Of a DNA stretch of 64,000 bases, positions 20,462-31,173 are shown one piece after another. The stretch lies in contig NC_046629.1 of assembly GCF_900324465.2 (NCBI RefSeq), positions 16,705,078 through 16,769,077 on the forward strand, read 5' to 3'. This stretch comes from Anabas testudineus (taxonomy: Eukaryota > Chordata > Actinopteri > Anabantiformes > Anabantidae). The stretch's first letter is position 1. The number at the start of each line of letters is the position of its first letter. Both the position numbers and the translations under genes were made by a program. The notes under the pieces were generated by a model that saw only the letters and a list, made by a program, of their open reading frames with translations, was not told where the DNA came from and made no database searches.

Positions 20462-21382
20462 ATGGATAATGTGTCACAGATTACTATGCTTACTCTGTCA
20501 GGGTTAAATGTCACAGCAAACTACAGATTCATTCTCTTTGGGCTCACTGTATTGTGTTATTGTGTGATTTTGTTGGTAAATATGACTATTATTGTCACCG
20601 TAATTGTGGATAAAAGCCTTCATGAGCCCATGTACATCTTCCTCTGTAATTTGTGCATCAACGGACTTTATGGGACAGCTGGATTTTACCCCAAGTTCCT
20701 GAACGATCTCTTGACTTCCACTTTTATCATTTCCCATGCTGGATGTCTTCTTCAGGGTTTTGTGTTGCACTCTTCAGCTTGTGCTGATTTCTCTTTTCTA
20801 GCTCTAATGGCCTACGACAGATATGTGGCCATATGTCGCCCTCTGGTGTACCACTCTGTGATGACTAAACAAAGAATTGGTGTGTTGGCGTTTGTGGCTT
20901 GGCTTCTTCCTTTTTTTCTCTTGCTCTTGAGCACAGTAACCTCGACATCAAGGTTATGTGGCTCCAACATACCAAAAATCTATTGTGTTAATTTTTTAAT
21001 TTCTAATCTCGCTTGTTCTGACTCTATAGCAAAATATATTATTCCAGCATTTAGTTATAGTTTTTATGTTGGCCATGCTGGTTTTGTGGTTTGGACTTAT
21101 ATATATATGATCAAAACATGCCTGAAATCCAAAGAAAATATGAATAGGTTTATGCAAACGTGTATACCACATGTCTTCTCTGTAACTATTTTTGCTGTAA
21201 CTTTACTGTTTGATTTGATCTACATGCGATTTGGTTCAAAAGATTTATCGCAGCATGTCCAGAATTTTATGTCAATGGAATTTCTCCTTTTTCCTCCACT
21301 TATCAATCCATTGATATACGGCTTCAAATTATCCAAAATAAGAAAAAGAATTCAACATTTTATTTGTGGTAAAAGTTTTTAG
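20462..21382 (+). CDS. Olfactory receptor, diverged subfamily, full length
   Basis: This is an intronless 306-residue OR. The frame begins with a GTG at 20459, and the ATG at 20462 (MDNVSQ) is the natural start. Glycosylation sites are N3-V-S and N16-V-T. It has LHEPMY at 53-58, MAYDRYVAICRPLVYH from 116, and an intact TM7 motif PPLINPLIYGFKL. It is clearly related to the array but much more diverged, and it lacks the array's repeated flanks, so it marks the edge of the recent expansion. It should act as an odorant GPCR in olfactory cilia; the ligand is unknown. Confidence 0.93.
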   Translation: MDNVSQITMLTLSGLNVTANYRFILFGLTVLCYCVILLVNMTIIVTVIVDKSLHEPMYIFLCNLCINGLYGTAGFYPKFLNDLLTSTFIISHAGCLLQGFVLHSSACADFSFLALMAYDRYVAICRPLVYHSVMTKQRIGVLAFVAWLLPFFLLLLSTVTSTSRLCGSNIPKIYCVNFLISNLACSDSIAKYIIPAFSYSFYVGHAGFVVWTYIYMIKTCLKSKENMNRFMQTCIPHVFSVTIFAVTLLFDLIYMRFGSKDLSQHVQNFMSMEFLLFPPLINPLIYGFKLSKIRKRIQHFICGKSF

Positions 21383-22889
21383 ACCAAAGGGTGTATGAAT
21401 TGTTTTGTAGAAATAAACAAATCATCACTGGGCAGCGTGACATTTTTCCATAACCACCATCCAACGTTGTATAGTACAAAGTGGTCATCTGCAGAATAAA
21501 GGAATGTATCTAAATGCATCTGTTGGGTTTTAAATGTTTGTAAAACCTGTGCCTTGTTTGACAGTTTAACTATGATACAGAAATTGACTACAATATTCAT
21601 GCTTATATTGTCATCGTGGCTCGGCAGTTTACTGAGGGGTAATTTTTGTGGCTCCAGCACAGTAGCATAGTTTGTGTGGTTAAATAAACACGGGGAGTCT
21701 CTGATTCATCTCAGTTGTTATCGTCTGCTTAATCGCATTGCATATTAAACAAAGAGCGCACAGCTTTCAAGAGATGTTGTTATAACTTCATGCAGCCTGA
21801 ACCATCCTCTCTTTGCTTCTCTCACAGCACAGCGCTGCTGATAACAAGTCACCGACAGATGTATTATTATCAGTTTCCTTTCTACACGGGACCGATGGTC
21901 AACAGAACTTGTCATTACACAGCTGGCTTGGTGCGTCACATCTCTTAGTTTGCTCTTTTCTGACAGTGGACGTACAGCTCTGCGCTGTGACTTTCTCATT
22001 TTCACTCTGGTCTGAGTTCATGTTTCTAGTTTCCTCATATTCCTGCCCTGTTTGCCTGTTTTGGACTTTTGGACTACCGGATCTCTTTGCCTGCCCAGTT
22101 CTTGGATTCCCTGCTTGATATTCAGACTCAGCATCCCTCTACACATTGAGTAGCCTTTTATTCTGAACTTTGCTTGCTTCCTGAATCGGTCAGTGGAAAT
22201 ACCTGTGTTGAATTAAACACTTTGGACTTTGTGTAACCTTCTGTTAAAACCTTCATACCTTCATCTGCCAGACTGTCTACGCTGGCTGTTCTGCACTGGG
22301 GCCCTCTGTCTTCCTGACTGATGTTTGCATCACACTAATAAGACTCAATAATATCTCTCATGCAGGGAAAACTAACTCCACTATACACTTTTTTTTATCT
22401 ATTGCAAACTCTGCCGATCATCAAGTCTCTTTACTGTTTAGTAACAATGACCATTACAGACTGTCATCAATGCTAATGTTAGACATCTATTATATCATAT
22501 TTAGTGCAATCAATATTTGTACATATGTTGGCATCCACAAAAAAGGTCTGTGAAAATTATTAAATGATCCAAGGCATTTATGTTATTTATATCTATTTAT
22601 ATCTATGTGACAGAGATCCTAGCACTTTAAGGTCCTAACACTGGTTCAGTTTAATTAGCACCTTAATATTTGCATTATGTAAATGTAGATTTTGCAGGAT
22701 AATAGAAGAATCCCTGTGCTGAAGTTACCATAAAAATCTCTAAGATCGTCACCACGAAAAAAGACACACTTTTGTCAGCTGAGCTACCAGTGTAGTCCAC
22801 AAGTGATCACGCTTCTTTCTGACCTTTGTCTTTTATTGCCACCGTGCTTTATCCAGACACTGTGCTAGCGAACAGAAAATGCTTGTTTA
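21383..22889. other. Intergenic, repeat-like; weak LTR-like stretch about 21940-22340
   Basis: No gene is recognised. Positions 21940-22340 are CT-rich, with an AATTAAA near 22213 and alternating CTG/TTC blocks that resemble fish LTR or retroelement 3' regions, but no partner repeat or coding part is seen, so this is only a composition-based suspicion. The ORFs at 21379-21660, 21745-22005 and 21813-22118 show no domains. Confidence 0.25.
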
Positions 22890-23117
22890 TCATTTATCAG
22901 ACGGATCAGAGTCCATTTTCCTCTGCTGGATCCCGAGTCCTTGGACCAGTAAGTTTCCCAGCAGAGCCCCAGCTGCAGCCCCAACAGCTGATCTGGTACT
23001 CAAACCTGCAGCCATCCTGTAGGAGCCAGCAAAGACTCCGACTGCAGCTCCCAGTGCAGCACCTCCGGCACTGAGCCACGATGGCGTCCATTCAGCCTCG
23101 AGTTGGCTCACCTGGTT
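22890..23117 (-). CDS. Possible exon or gene fragment with glycine-zipper hydrophobic segment
   Basis: On the - strand a frame open for about 80 codons contains an Ala/Gly-rich, small-residue-spaced stretch (AGGAALGAAVGVFAG, then SAVGAAAGALLGNLL), like two membrane hairpin helices of glycine-zipper type, followed by a polar tail and TGA. No ATG precedes it in frame; a CAG/G that could be a splice acceptor stands at 23112/23111. It lies on the same strand and 1 kb downstream of the GIMAP-like gene, so it may be a 3' exon of that gene or of a lost neighbour. I could not fit a clean splice join. Function unknown. Confidence 0.3.
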   Translation of the reverse strand, partial: NQVSQLEAEWTPSWLSAGGAALGAAVGVFAGSYRMAAGLSTRSAVGAAAGALLGNLLVQGLGIQQRKMDSDPSDK

Positions 23118-23269
23118 CGCAGCACTTTGCTATGGACCCAGAATGAGAATTGTTAAATTGGCACACTGCTCTACTATCCCACCACTTTACTAAGTAAGTA
23201 AATGCTGACATTATCAAATCAACTGATTTAAATCTTGTGAAAAAGTTTGTGTTTTTTCATCATTTCATT

Positions 23270-23850
23270 CAGAAAGTGAAACTCATGTATTCTTCATGCT
23301 TCCATCTGCTGACAAGCTTCATGGAGCTCCTGATTTCCTTTACCAGCAGGACACAACCAGAAGGTCCATTAACTTCTTGGGTGACCATGCCCTTACTGCC
23401 ATTACTCAACTGACCTGAAGCCCGTTAAGAATCTATGGGGTACTGTCAAGAGGAAGATGAGAAACACCCGACCCAGCAATACAGACGAGCTGAAGGCTGC
23501 TGTCAAAGCAACCTGGTCTTCAGTGCCAACAGTGTCGCAGGCTGATGGCCTCCAGGCCACACCACACGGATGCAGTAATTCATGCTAACAGAGCCCCGTT
23601 CAAGTAATTGAGTGCTTAATCAACCCCCCTTTCAGAAGCTGGATATGTCTGTATTGTAAATCCTTCGCACTGATGATAGAAAATATTCTAATATTTTTAA
23701 TATAATGTTTTTTTCTTTTGTTTTTAAGATACTGGATTTTTTTGTTTTTGTGAGCTATAAGCTTTAATCATTGAAATTTTTCACTTTTTATAAATTAAAT
23801 TATAAAAACAAAATGTTTTTTCTCCAACATCAAAGTTTTCTCATCGCTGT
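23270..23850 (+). mobile_element. Tc1/mariner-type DNA transposon remnant (3' half)
   Basis: The + strand contains the end of a Tc1-like transposase: the block with FQQD near 23335, then DLKPVKNLWGTVKRKMRNT at about 23415, where DxKPxxNLWG corresponds to the third acidic catalytic region of the DDE domain, followed by the familiar C-terminal stretch (TDELKAAVKATWSS). After the coding part comes the AT-rich tail typical of fish Tc1 elements (GATACTGGATTTTTTTG, then a GAGCTATAAGCTTTAATCAT block). The 5' half is missing and the frame is broken between the two blocks. It is inactive. Confidence 0.75.
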
Positions 23851-24133
23851 CAAATTCTTTGACCGAGCATGAAATATTTTCACAGCCATCAAACAAGTTA
23901 ATAAATGAATCCCAATGAAATGTGCTGTGTGCATTAAAGGCTTTTCCTGTAGCACCACGGTTTCACAGTCTTGACATCACGACGCATAAAGTAACTCAAC
24001 ATCTGTTTTTAAACTAGTGTCATTTTATGTGCCTGTGGTTATTAACTTTTGTGCACCAATGTTTAAAACAGTGTTTACACACCTTGTCATCGCTGTGCAA
24101 CACTTCCAGCCTTTTCTGTTCTGTCTCTTGATC

Positions 24134-27117
24134 TTAAAGATACAGAACAGTGAATTGAATTAAATCCATCAGAGTCAGGAGCAATGAATTCAGGACGGTG
24201 CAGCAGATCATCTCATACTCACACGGCTTGACGGTGTCTCCTTGGTGAACTAATGGGACTGTAAAAGCCCATTTCTGATGGTGGCCGAACTCCTCTGGTG
24301 GCTTGAAGTTCCTCCTGGTTTTCCTGTGGTTAAAGTGGTTGTTCACCTCGTTTGTTGTATCAGCTCCTTCTTTCACATAGAGCTTCTGCATCCCTTCGAT
24401 TGTGGCTTTTAACATTTCCCCCGTACCTTCGTTTTCTCTCTTCAGCTCTTCTATGGTCTCTTTGAGCTCTTGTGCATCTCGTTTGTGTCTCGTCACAACC
24501 TGCTCCAGATCTTTGTCTTTCTTCTCGCACATTCTCTTCAAGGCCGCAATCTCTCGCTCTTGTTCCTTCAATTGTCCCTCTAGCGCCGTCTTTTCTACTT
24601 CACTGCTTTGCTTTGTAGCTTTTATTGCACCATCTCTCTCCACACATCTTTTGTTCAGACTTGTTATCTCTCTATCTTTTCCCATAATGACTTGCTTGAG
24701 CTGATTGTTCTCCCTCTCAGCTTCCACCAACCGTCTGCCAGTCTCCTCCATACAGCTTTTCTTTTTCTGCATTTCCATCTCTGTTGCCACTTTCAGAGCT
24801 TCAATCTGCTTGTCCTTCTCGTTTGCTCTCCTACTGATGTCCTCTATTAGCTTCTCCTTCTCCGTGATGGTTTGTGTCAGGAGCTCATTCTTGATCCTCT
24901 CCTTCTTCAGCTGTCTCGCCATCTTTTTGGAACTTTGATCCAACTTTCTGTTGCTTTTCTGCAGCTTTATCAACCCACTCAGCATGTTTCCAGTGTCATT
25001 CAACACCTGTAACTCCTCTATCTTTTCCAGTAGTTCTCTCACCTGAAAGTCTCCAACTTTGTTTGAGTTATCAAAAACATGGTACCTATTTCCACATTTG
25101 TCCACCAACCGCTGAAGGGCAGGCCATCTTTCAATGTGCTCCTCAACGGGAGTGACTCCCAGCTTGTCTCCCCAGGTGAACAACACAAACGTTCGAGTCC
25201 ACACCCAAACTCCAATTAAGCTCAAGTGTTCCTCCACTTTTAGCCAATCAGTTTCAGTGAACGTCTCATCGCTACGTACAACCATCAACACAGCATGAGC
25301 CATGGGAGCACACAGTGATGCACTTTGGGTAATTTGTTGTAGTACCTCCTCTGGAGTGTCCTCTGAGCAGTATCTACCGTGCCAGCTGGGAGAGTTCACC
25401 ACAGTGACTCGCCTTGTGCAGACATCACCCTGTCTCTTCATGCACTGCGACGCTGGACGTCCAACGGGAAATACATCGTCACCAAGAATTGTGTTTCCAG
25501 TTGAGCTCTTCCCGACATGCTTTGGACCCACAATCGCAATTTGAAGCGTGGAAATCGGAGGGGACTCTCCTGGATTTGCAAAATACAGAATGTATGTATT
25601 AACATTATTTCAAGTAGATATAACATGTATATAAGTCCATACGGTTGCTTTTAAAAATGAGAATTACATAAAGGTACATTCATTTCACAAACATAGAACT
25701 TAGCTATGGTTTAGATGTTCTTAATAGTTTCTTGTCTTGTGTTTGTATCATCATCGTCTACTTTACATCAAGTTTTTCAAGCCTTCTATTTGTACATGTA
25801 TGTTTCTTTTGTTTCCTTCTTTAGTTGAGACTTGAAATCTTTGCGAGAGCTGAGACTTAACCACAACAGTAACGCTGAGGGCCATATCAAAGAAATTAAA
25901 AAGCTGCTTTCAGTGATGCCTACCCATTAGAGCTCTGAGTGTACATCTGGCCGTCTGCACATTCATTTGCCTTAGTTTTGCCCTCTCTTCAATCTCTTTC
26001 CTTTCATTTTCAGTTATTCTCGAGACTTTTTCGTTTGTCGTCATATAACCAGCTCCTCCTGCCTTTATGTTTCCTGCCACTACTGCATCAATCTTCTCCA
26101 AGAGTTCTTCCACTTGGCTATGATCATCTTCTCCCCAGGCGCTTGTGTCTAAAAGGTGGTATCTGTGTCCACATTTCTCCAAAAGAGCCCTGAGAAACCC
26201 ATGACTTGCAATGTAGCCCTCCACAGACGACCCCCTCAGTCTCTCCTGCTTGGTGAACATAACTATTGTGTTGCTCCACAGTTTGTCGTTAATCAGCTCG
26301 AGAGGTCCCTCGACAGTCCACTCCATGCCTCTGTGAGAGCTGAGAGGTATGACCATAAGGAAGACATGAGGTCCTGGTGGGCACATGTCCATGCAGGTCG
26401 CCATGTTGCTGTTCACCAAGCCAGGGTCTTGGTGAACAGAATAGTGGATCCACCTTTCAGGGGTTTTAACCACGATGACTTTACGCCCACCGTCAAGAAC
26501 ACGCTGTCTCCTCACGCACATCTTCACATCTCTGCTGATGTCAAACATCTGTCGGCCGAGGATGGTGTTTCCCGTCAGACTCTTCTCCAGCCAGTCGTGT
26601 CCCAGCAGTACAATCCTCAGCTCCTGGAAGGAGTGTTTGACACCTGGCAGCAGACAGATGAGGACATAATTCATCACTTACAATATAAAATGTTCACCGC
26701 AAGGTTCAGTTAGTAGCTGTTGTGCAATTCAGCAGAAAGCTCCACAACAGCTACTAAATGGATCCTACAGAGAGTTTGACAACATAAGGTTTAGAATAAA
26801 AATCTATATACAGTATTAACTTTGAGGCCAACATGGACAACAAGTCATTAAAGTTCTCTGAACGTGTCTTGACAACTAAATAACAAACATCATCTGCTAA
26901 TGAGGGTCACACAGTACATCTGAAAGCTTAACAACAGCTGCTTGTTTTGTCCATGTTGTGCTCTTGACATTATTCTACAAGTGACAACTGTAACTCTGGT
27001 AGATAACGCAAACACTACTAAATGCTACGACGTATAATCAAAAAGTGTGAGTAGGCAACTCATCCGCATACCTTTTGGTGTGCTCTGCAGGCCATTCAGA
27101 TCACTGCTTCCATTCAT
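24134..27117 (-). CDS. GIMAP/AIG1-like GTPase with two G domains and a long coiled coil
   Basis: Three exons on the - strand fit splice signals and frame: 27117-27072 (start [11 protein letters not shown]), 26643-25924 and 25569-24134, giving 733 residues. Domain 1 (about 25-215) has a spoiled P-loop GHDWLEKS (Glu35 where Gly is expected), VVKTPE in place of the DTPG motif, and FTKQERL in place of FTxGDxL. Domain 2 (about 265-450) keeps GPKHVGKSS at 270 and FTWGDKL, but has NSP for DTP. Residues about 458-670 form a charged coiled coil ([20 protein letters not shown] and similar). GIMAP proteins are immune-associated GTPases that assemble on membranes, usually through nucleotide-dependent oligomers. 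A possible donor at 24223/24222 (CCGT/GTGAGT) could extend the gene to a further 3' exon. Upstream exons are possible. Confidence 0.82.
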
Positions 27118-27700
27118 TCTGTTGAAATGTATTTTAAATCAATGCTTTAGACAAACAAAAAGAAGGGAACCCATATTGTTGGTCTTCGACGTGAACTGGC
27201 GCTTTAATCTTTGACTCTGTTCTGTGCCTCACGCTGATCGGTCAAAGTCCAGCTGACCCAGCCATTCACATAATGTAATCATCTCACACAGTGAACAGCC
27301 AGCAGTAATGGAAGCAGTATAACTGCACGGAGTCACTGCAGTATTAATTCAGTGTGTATGTGTAATGTAAAATAGTGGCAGTGGTTATTTAAAATCACTG
27401 AAACATTATTTCCGTTTTCTATCAAAGCATTTACTTTTCACAAGGTATGTGCATCTGTATTTTTCTTCATGCTCGTTTCCTTGGTGTGAAGTGGGCAGAG
27501 CATCAGCATTTAGAAACAATTGAACCAAAATGTCAAGACAGTTGAGGAGTGTGCTGCTGCTGTCACTCTTGACCAATTGTGCTTTTTAAATTTAACTTTG
27601 TTGCTTATTTAATCATGACTATATATAAAGAAATCAGTTTGAGATCCATGTTTCACCGACAAACAGGCCAAGCACAGTATTAAACAAAGCAAGAATCACA
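27118..27700. other. Upstream region of the GIMAP-like gene
   Basis: This stretch holds no ORF or recognisable repeat. It should contain the 5' UTR and promoter of the - strand GIMAP-like gene. I see no clear TATA box or CpG-rich block. It also separates that gene from the likely 3' end of agpat3 near 27705. Confidence 0.35.
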
Positions 27701-27704
27701 CCTC

Positions 27705-28749
27705 GAGCTTCCCCAGAAAGCCTTTTTATTCAGATTTAGAGGGAATGCCACAGCTGCTGCATTGCCATTCGGTAAAAGAGTCCCTGAGTCAGAAGTAACT
27801 CTAATCAGTGACTGTGCAATAATGCACATCATGCAAAAAGTAACTGACTGCGGTAAGAAACCATGATTAATTACAAAGTCTGAAAAATGCTATGTAAGCA
27901 TCATCTGTGACTACAGCCTTCTGTTTGCTGCTTTATTTGGGAAAGAGGCATCGCTGAAAGTATTTACAGCTGCAAACCTGATGGTTCAGATAGTGTTGAG
28001 TATAATAACCTCTGCAGATAATTGTGTAAACTGCATCCCGGAGCCCAGCTTAGTTTAAAACTTCCTCTGTGGCCTTTCATCATCGCACATTTGGTTGCAG
28101 CCTGAACGGCCCTGTCGTTCAAACGAGCATCTCCGCCACTTCTAAAAGGAAACATCATCGTCATCATTTACATTATGTACATATATATTTACAGTTTCTC
28201 AACATCCTGTCACAGTTTTGTGACTATAGATTCAAAACGTCCCGTGGACACGTGATGGAGTGTCTTTCAAAATGTCTACTGGGAAAGCAAAGATACTTAT
28301 ATCTCTATAATTTCTGACATTCATTTTACTTTCTTATATATACACATATTTTCAGCTTACAGTCTACATACCGTCACACTTGTTTGGCTATATGCTGTAA
28401 TTTAATGAAAAATATGAGTGTGATGATGAATGATAAATGAAGGATGATGGAAGCCAGTTTGCTTCTGAACAGCTGCTGATGAATGACAGATGACAGACGA
28501 AAGAGGAAAGTAGTTGAAACACGTTTCGTGTGGATTCAGCTTCTCCTGCTCATTATCGCTCCGAGCTACATTTCTTTTACCAGCGCTGCTGTGCAAATGG
28601 AGAAATTCACACAAATCCAAATAAGTCAAGAGTAAGAGTGGCTTTGTGATTGAATTCTTTAATATTCTCAAGTGGTGTAGCTGAAAAGAACATAAAAATA
28701 ACTTTAGAAAACATAAGCTGATGTGAGAGGTGCCACGAATGGATTTGAG

Positions 28750-28783
<34 letters not shown>

Positions 28784-31173
28784 TCATAAATTTGTGTCAA
28801 TTTGTGATGTTATTTGAATCCAGTCAATGCTTCAGCAAAGGAAGAAAAGAATACACTAGTCCAATGTCTTTACAGAATACAAAACACCCAGTGTAAAATG
28901 TTTTTTCAAACTTCTCAGCATCTTTTCTGCTTTGAAAAACTGTATGTACTGAATGGACTGCCTTTGTATCTGATGTCTGAATTTGCGAAAACACAGAACA
29001 AAAAGTAACAGGCTACGATCTGCAAGCTTTTCAAAAATATCTGAGGTGATGCAACTCAAAGCGCCTCTGTGTAAAAAAACAAAACAAACCTGGACTCATT
29101 GAAAACAGTTCCCAACACATAAGAGCCGAGTTAAACCAATTATCCTTTCTCCTCATGTGACATATTAAATAACAAGCTACTTGGCAACTAATCCCAGAAC
29201 TTGCTTGTTGTACTAGAGGACATTTTGTTTTTATTCTCAACCCGTCACTATCACATGGGGCTCAGTTAGCGTCTACATTTTCACACAAAAATTAAGCAGC
29301 ACTGTCTATTAAGGCTTGCATAAAATCTGTCTGGGCTGAGCAAACTCTACAGAAAGAGAAAGTATGTAACATACTGCTGCAGTGGAGTGACGAACCCAAA
29401 AAAAAAACAGCACAACAAAACATATGATTAACACTACATGTGGCACGGGAGGGCGGACGTGAGGGGAGAGCAGGTTCGACAAACTGGTCCACTGGAGCTG
29501 CAGCGGGCAAACGTTTTGAGAAATTTGAGACACAACTGAAACAACGATGTCTGAGATGGACTGATTCTAAAGTTGTGTGTGGGTTTATCTGCAACAACAC
29601 ACTATACAAAGACACCTTCAACAAACCAACATCAGTCTAGCTTTCCTCTATGACTACAAAACATGGTTTTCAATTATACATTCATTTTGGTAATCAAACC
29701 CAATGAATGCACGCTACTCCACCGCGCACTGCTGGAGTGGAACGAGGGGGGTGAGTATTCAAACATAACACAGGAGGTATAGTGGTGCGTGCTGTTTTAA
29801 AGGGGTGGCGAATAAGCAATCCCTTGCCTGAGCAAGCTTGATTTAAGGCAAAGGTCAAAACATCACTACTAAAGCCTAAACCTCAAAAACAAAAACAACG
29901 TGCTAACAGCTGCGAGGCTAGATGAAGACAGATGGTCACCATGTTGAACTACTCCAGTGTTGGGACTGGGATTGCTGGTTGAACTGACCTCACACCTGCA
30001 GTATGGGGGTTAAAGATGGACCAGCTATGTTTTAAAATGGATGACATGTATGCAACTTCCTATGTCAAAATAGGAGTAGAAATTGGAAAGAGAACCGAAA
30101 TGTGTCAGAATGAGTCTGTGGGTGTTGGTGGGCTACGAATGAGACCTGTAACAGATGGTGGGTATCCTTGATAAGGACAGTTTGCACATTCAGAGCCCTT
30201 TGTTGTAGTGAAACAGACACCAGCCTCTCCAATCCATAATGTTAATGTGTCAGTTCATCAAGATCAAAATAATAACTTACTGTCCCTCTTAACCTTTGTG
30301 ATATCTATGATTTAGGTTTTGAGATCTCTGCTGCTAGTCCAAAACAGTGGGGCCAAATTGAATCACACTCAGGTTAAATAAATCTCTACACAGAATGAGA
30401 TTGCCAGCCACTTAGATAATCCACCAATGTTGGCAGCTTTCACAATCATTTACTTTCAAAGCTGAGTTTCTAATGAAAACAACCAGCAACTATCCAGAGT
30501 AACTGGGACACAGTTGTATTGTGATTTGGGTGAATCGACTCTTTAAGATTAAGGAAACCAGGCTGGGCCTCAAGGCACCGGTTCCCATTACAAGTCTCAC
30601 TGTGTGGGGGAAAAAAAACAGTGAAGGAGACGTCCTGCATGTAGCACACTGCCCCCGGATGAAGTTTAAAGATTAAGATAAGATACGGATTGGTTTGTGA
30701 TCTGTGAGCAAAAGGATTGAGCACATCACCACTCCCTGATTGGCTGATGACTGTGACAGGAAGTGGAGGTAGGAAGTGGAGGTAGGGAGTGCAGAGCAGG
30801 AAAATGGGTGCACTGGCAGGCCGTGTGACCTCAGATGGGTTAGGAGCTTAACCTCAGGTGTTACAGGGACTTAATGGGGCTTCAGTGAGACTAGCTGGAT
30901 TACGAAAGATGCAAGGAAATACAGCACTGCATCTCTCCTCCTTACTGTATGTTGTGTGTTACACCAGAGAGCTTGGAAACCCTTCTGTACTCCCTTTCAC
31001 TTTAGTGCCATTAATATCTCTAATTCTGGTCTCTATTATCTTTTCACAGCTCGGTTTCCGCCCCGGCCTACCAACTGACTCAACAGTAGGAGAAGAATGG
31101 AGTTGGGTAGGGGTGAGACACCGCAGGGCGACTGCACAGATATGGCCGTACAAAGGAGGGAACGTGAGATGCT
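27705..31173 (-). other. Probable 3' UTR of agpat3
   Basis: This is 3.5 kb without a supportable ORF directly after the agpat3 stop codon on the - strand. An AATAAA (as TTTATT at 27724-27729) lies near the left edge, a reasonable site for the distal poly(A) signal. A 29-base A run at 28752-28780 (poly-T in the transcript sense) and ordinary low-complexity segments lie inside. Mammalian AGPAT3 also has a long 3' UTR. Short ORFs in both directions appear to be chance. The exact 3' end is inferred, not proven. Confidence 0.4.

Noticed and set aside
21940-22340. LTR-like stretch as a confident element call
   Set aside because: There are no paired ends, primer site or coding remnants; the resemblance is only in composition, so it is mentioned only as a weak note.
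24402-24938. Plus-strand ORFs of 77-100 codons
   Set aside because: They are antisense shadows of the GIMAP coiled coil; the Ser/Leu/Phe-rich composition comes from complementing Lys/Glu-rich codons.
28402-28800. 132-codon ORF on the - strand beginning near an A/T run
   Set aside because: It reads through a homopolymer (a phenylalanine run) in the probable 3' UTR of agpat3, and no conserved motif is seen.
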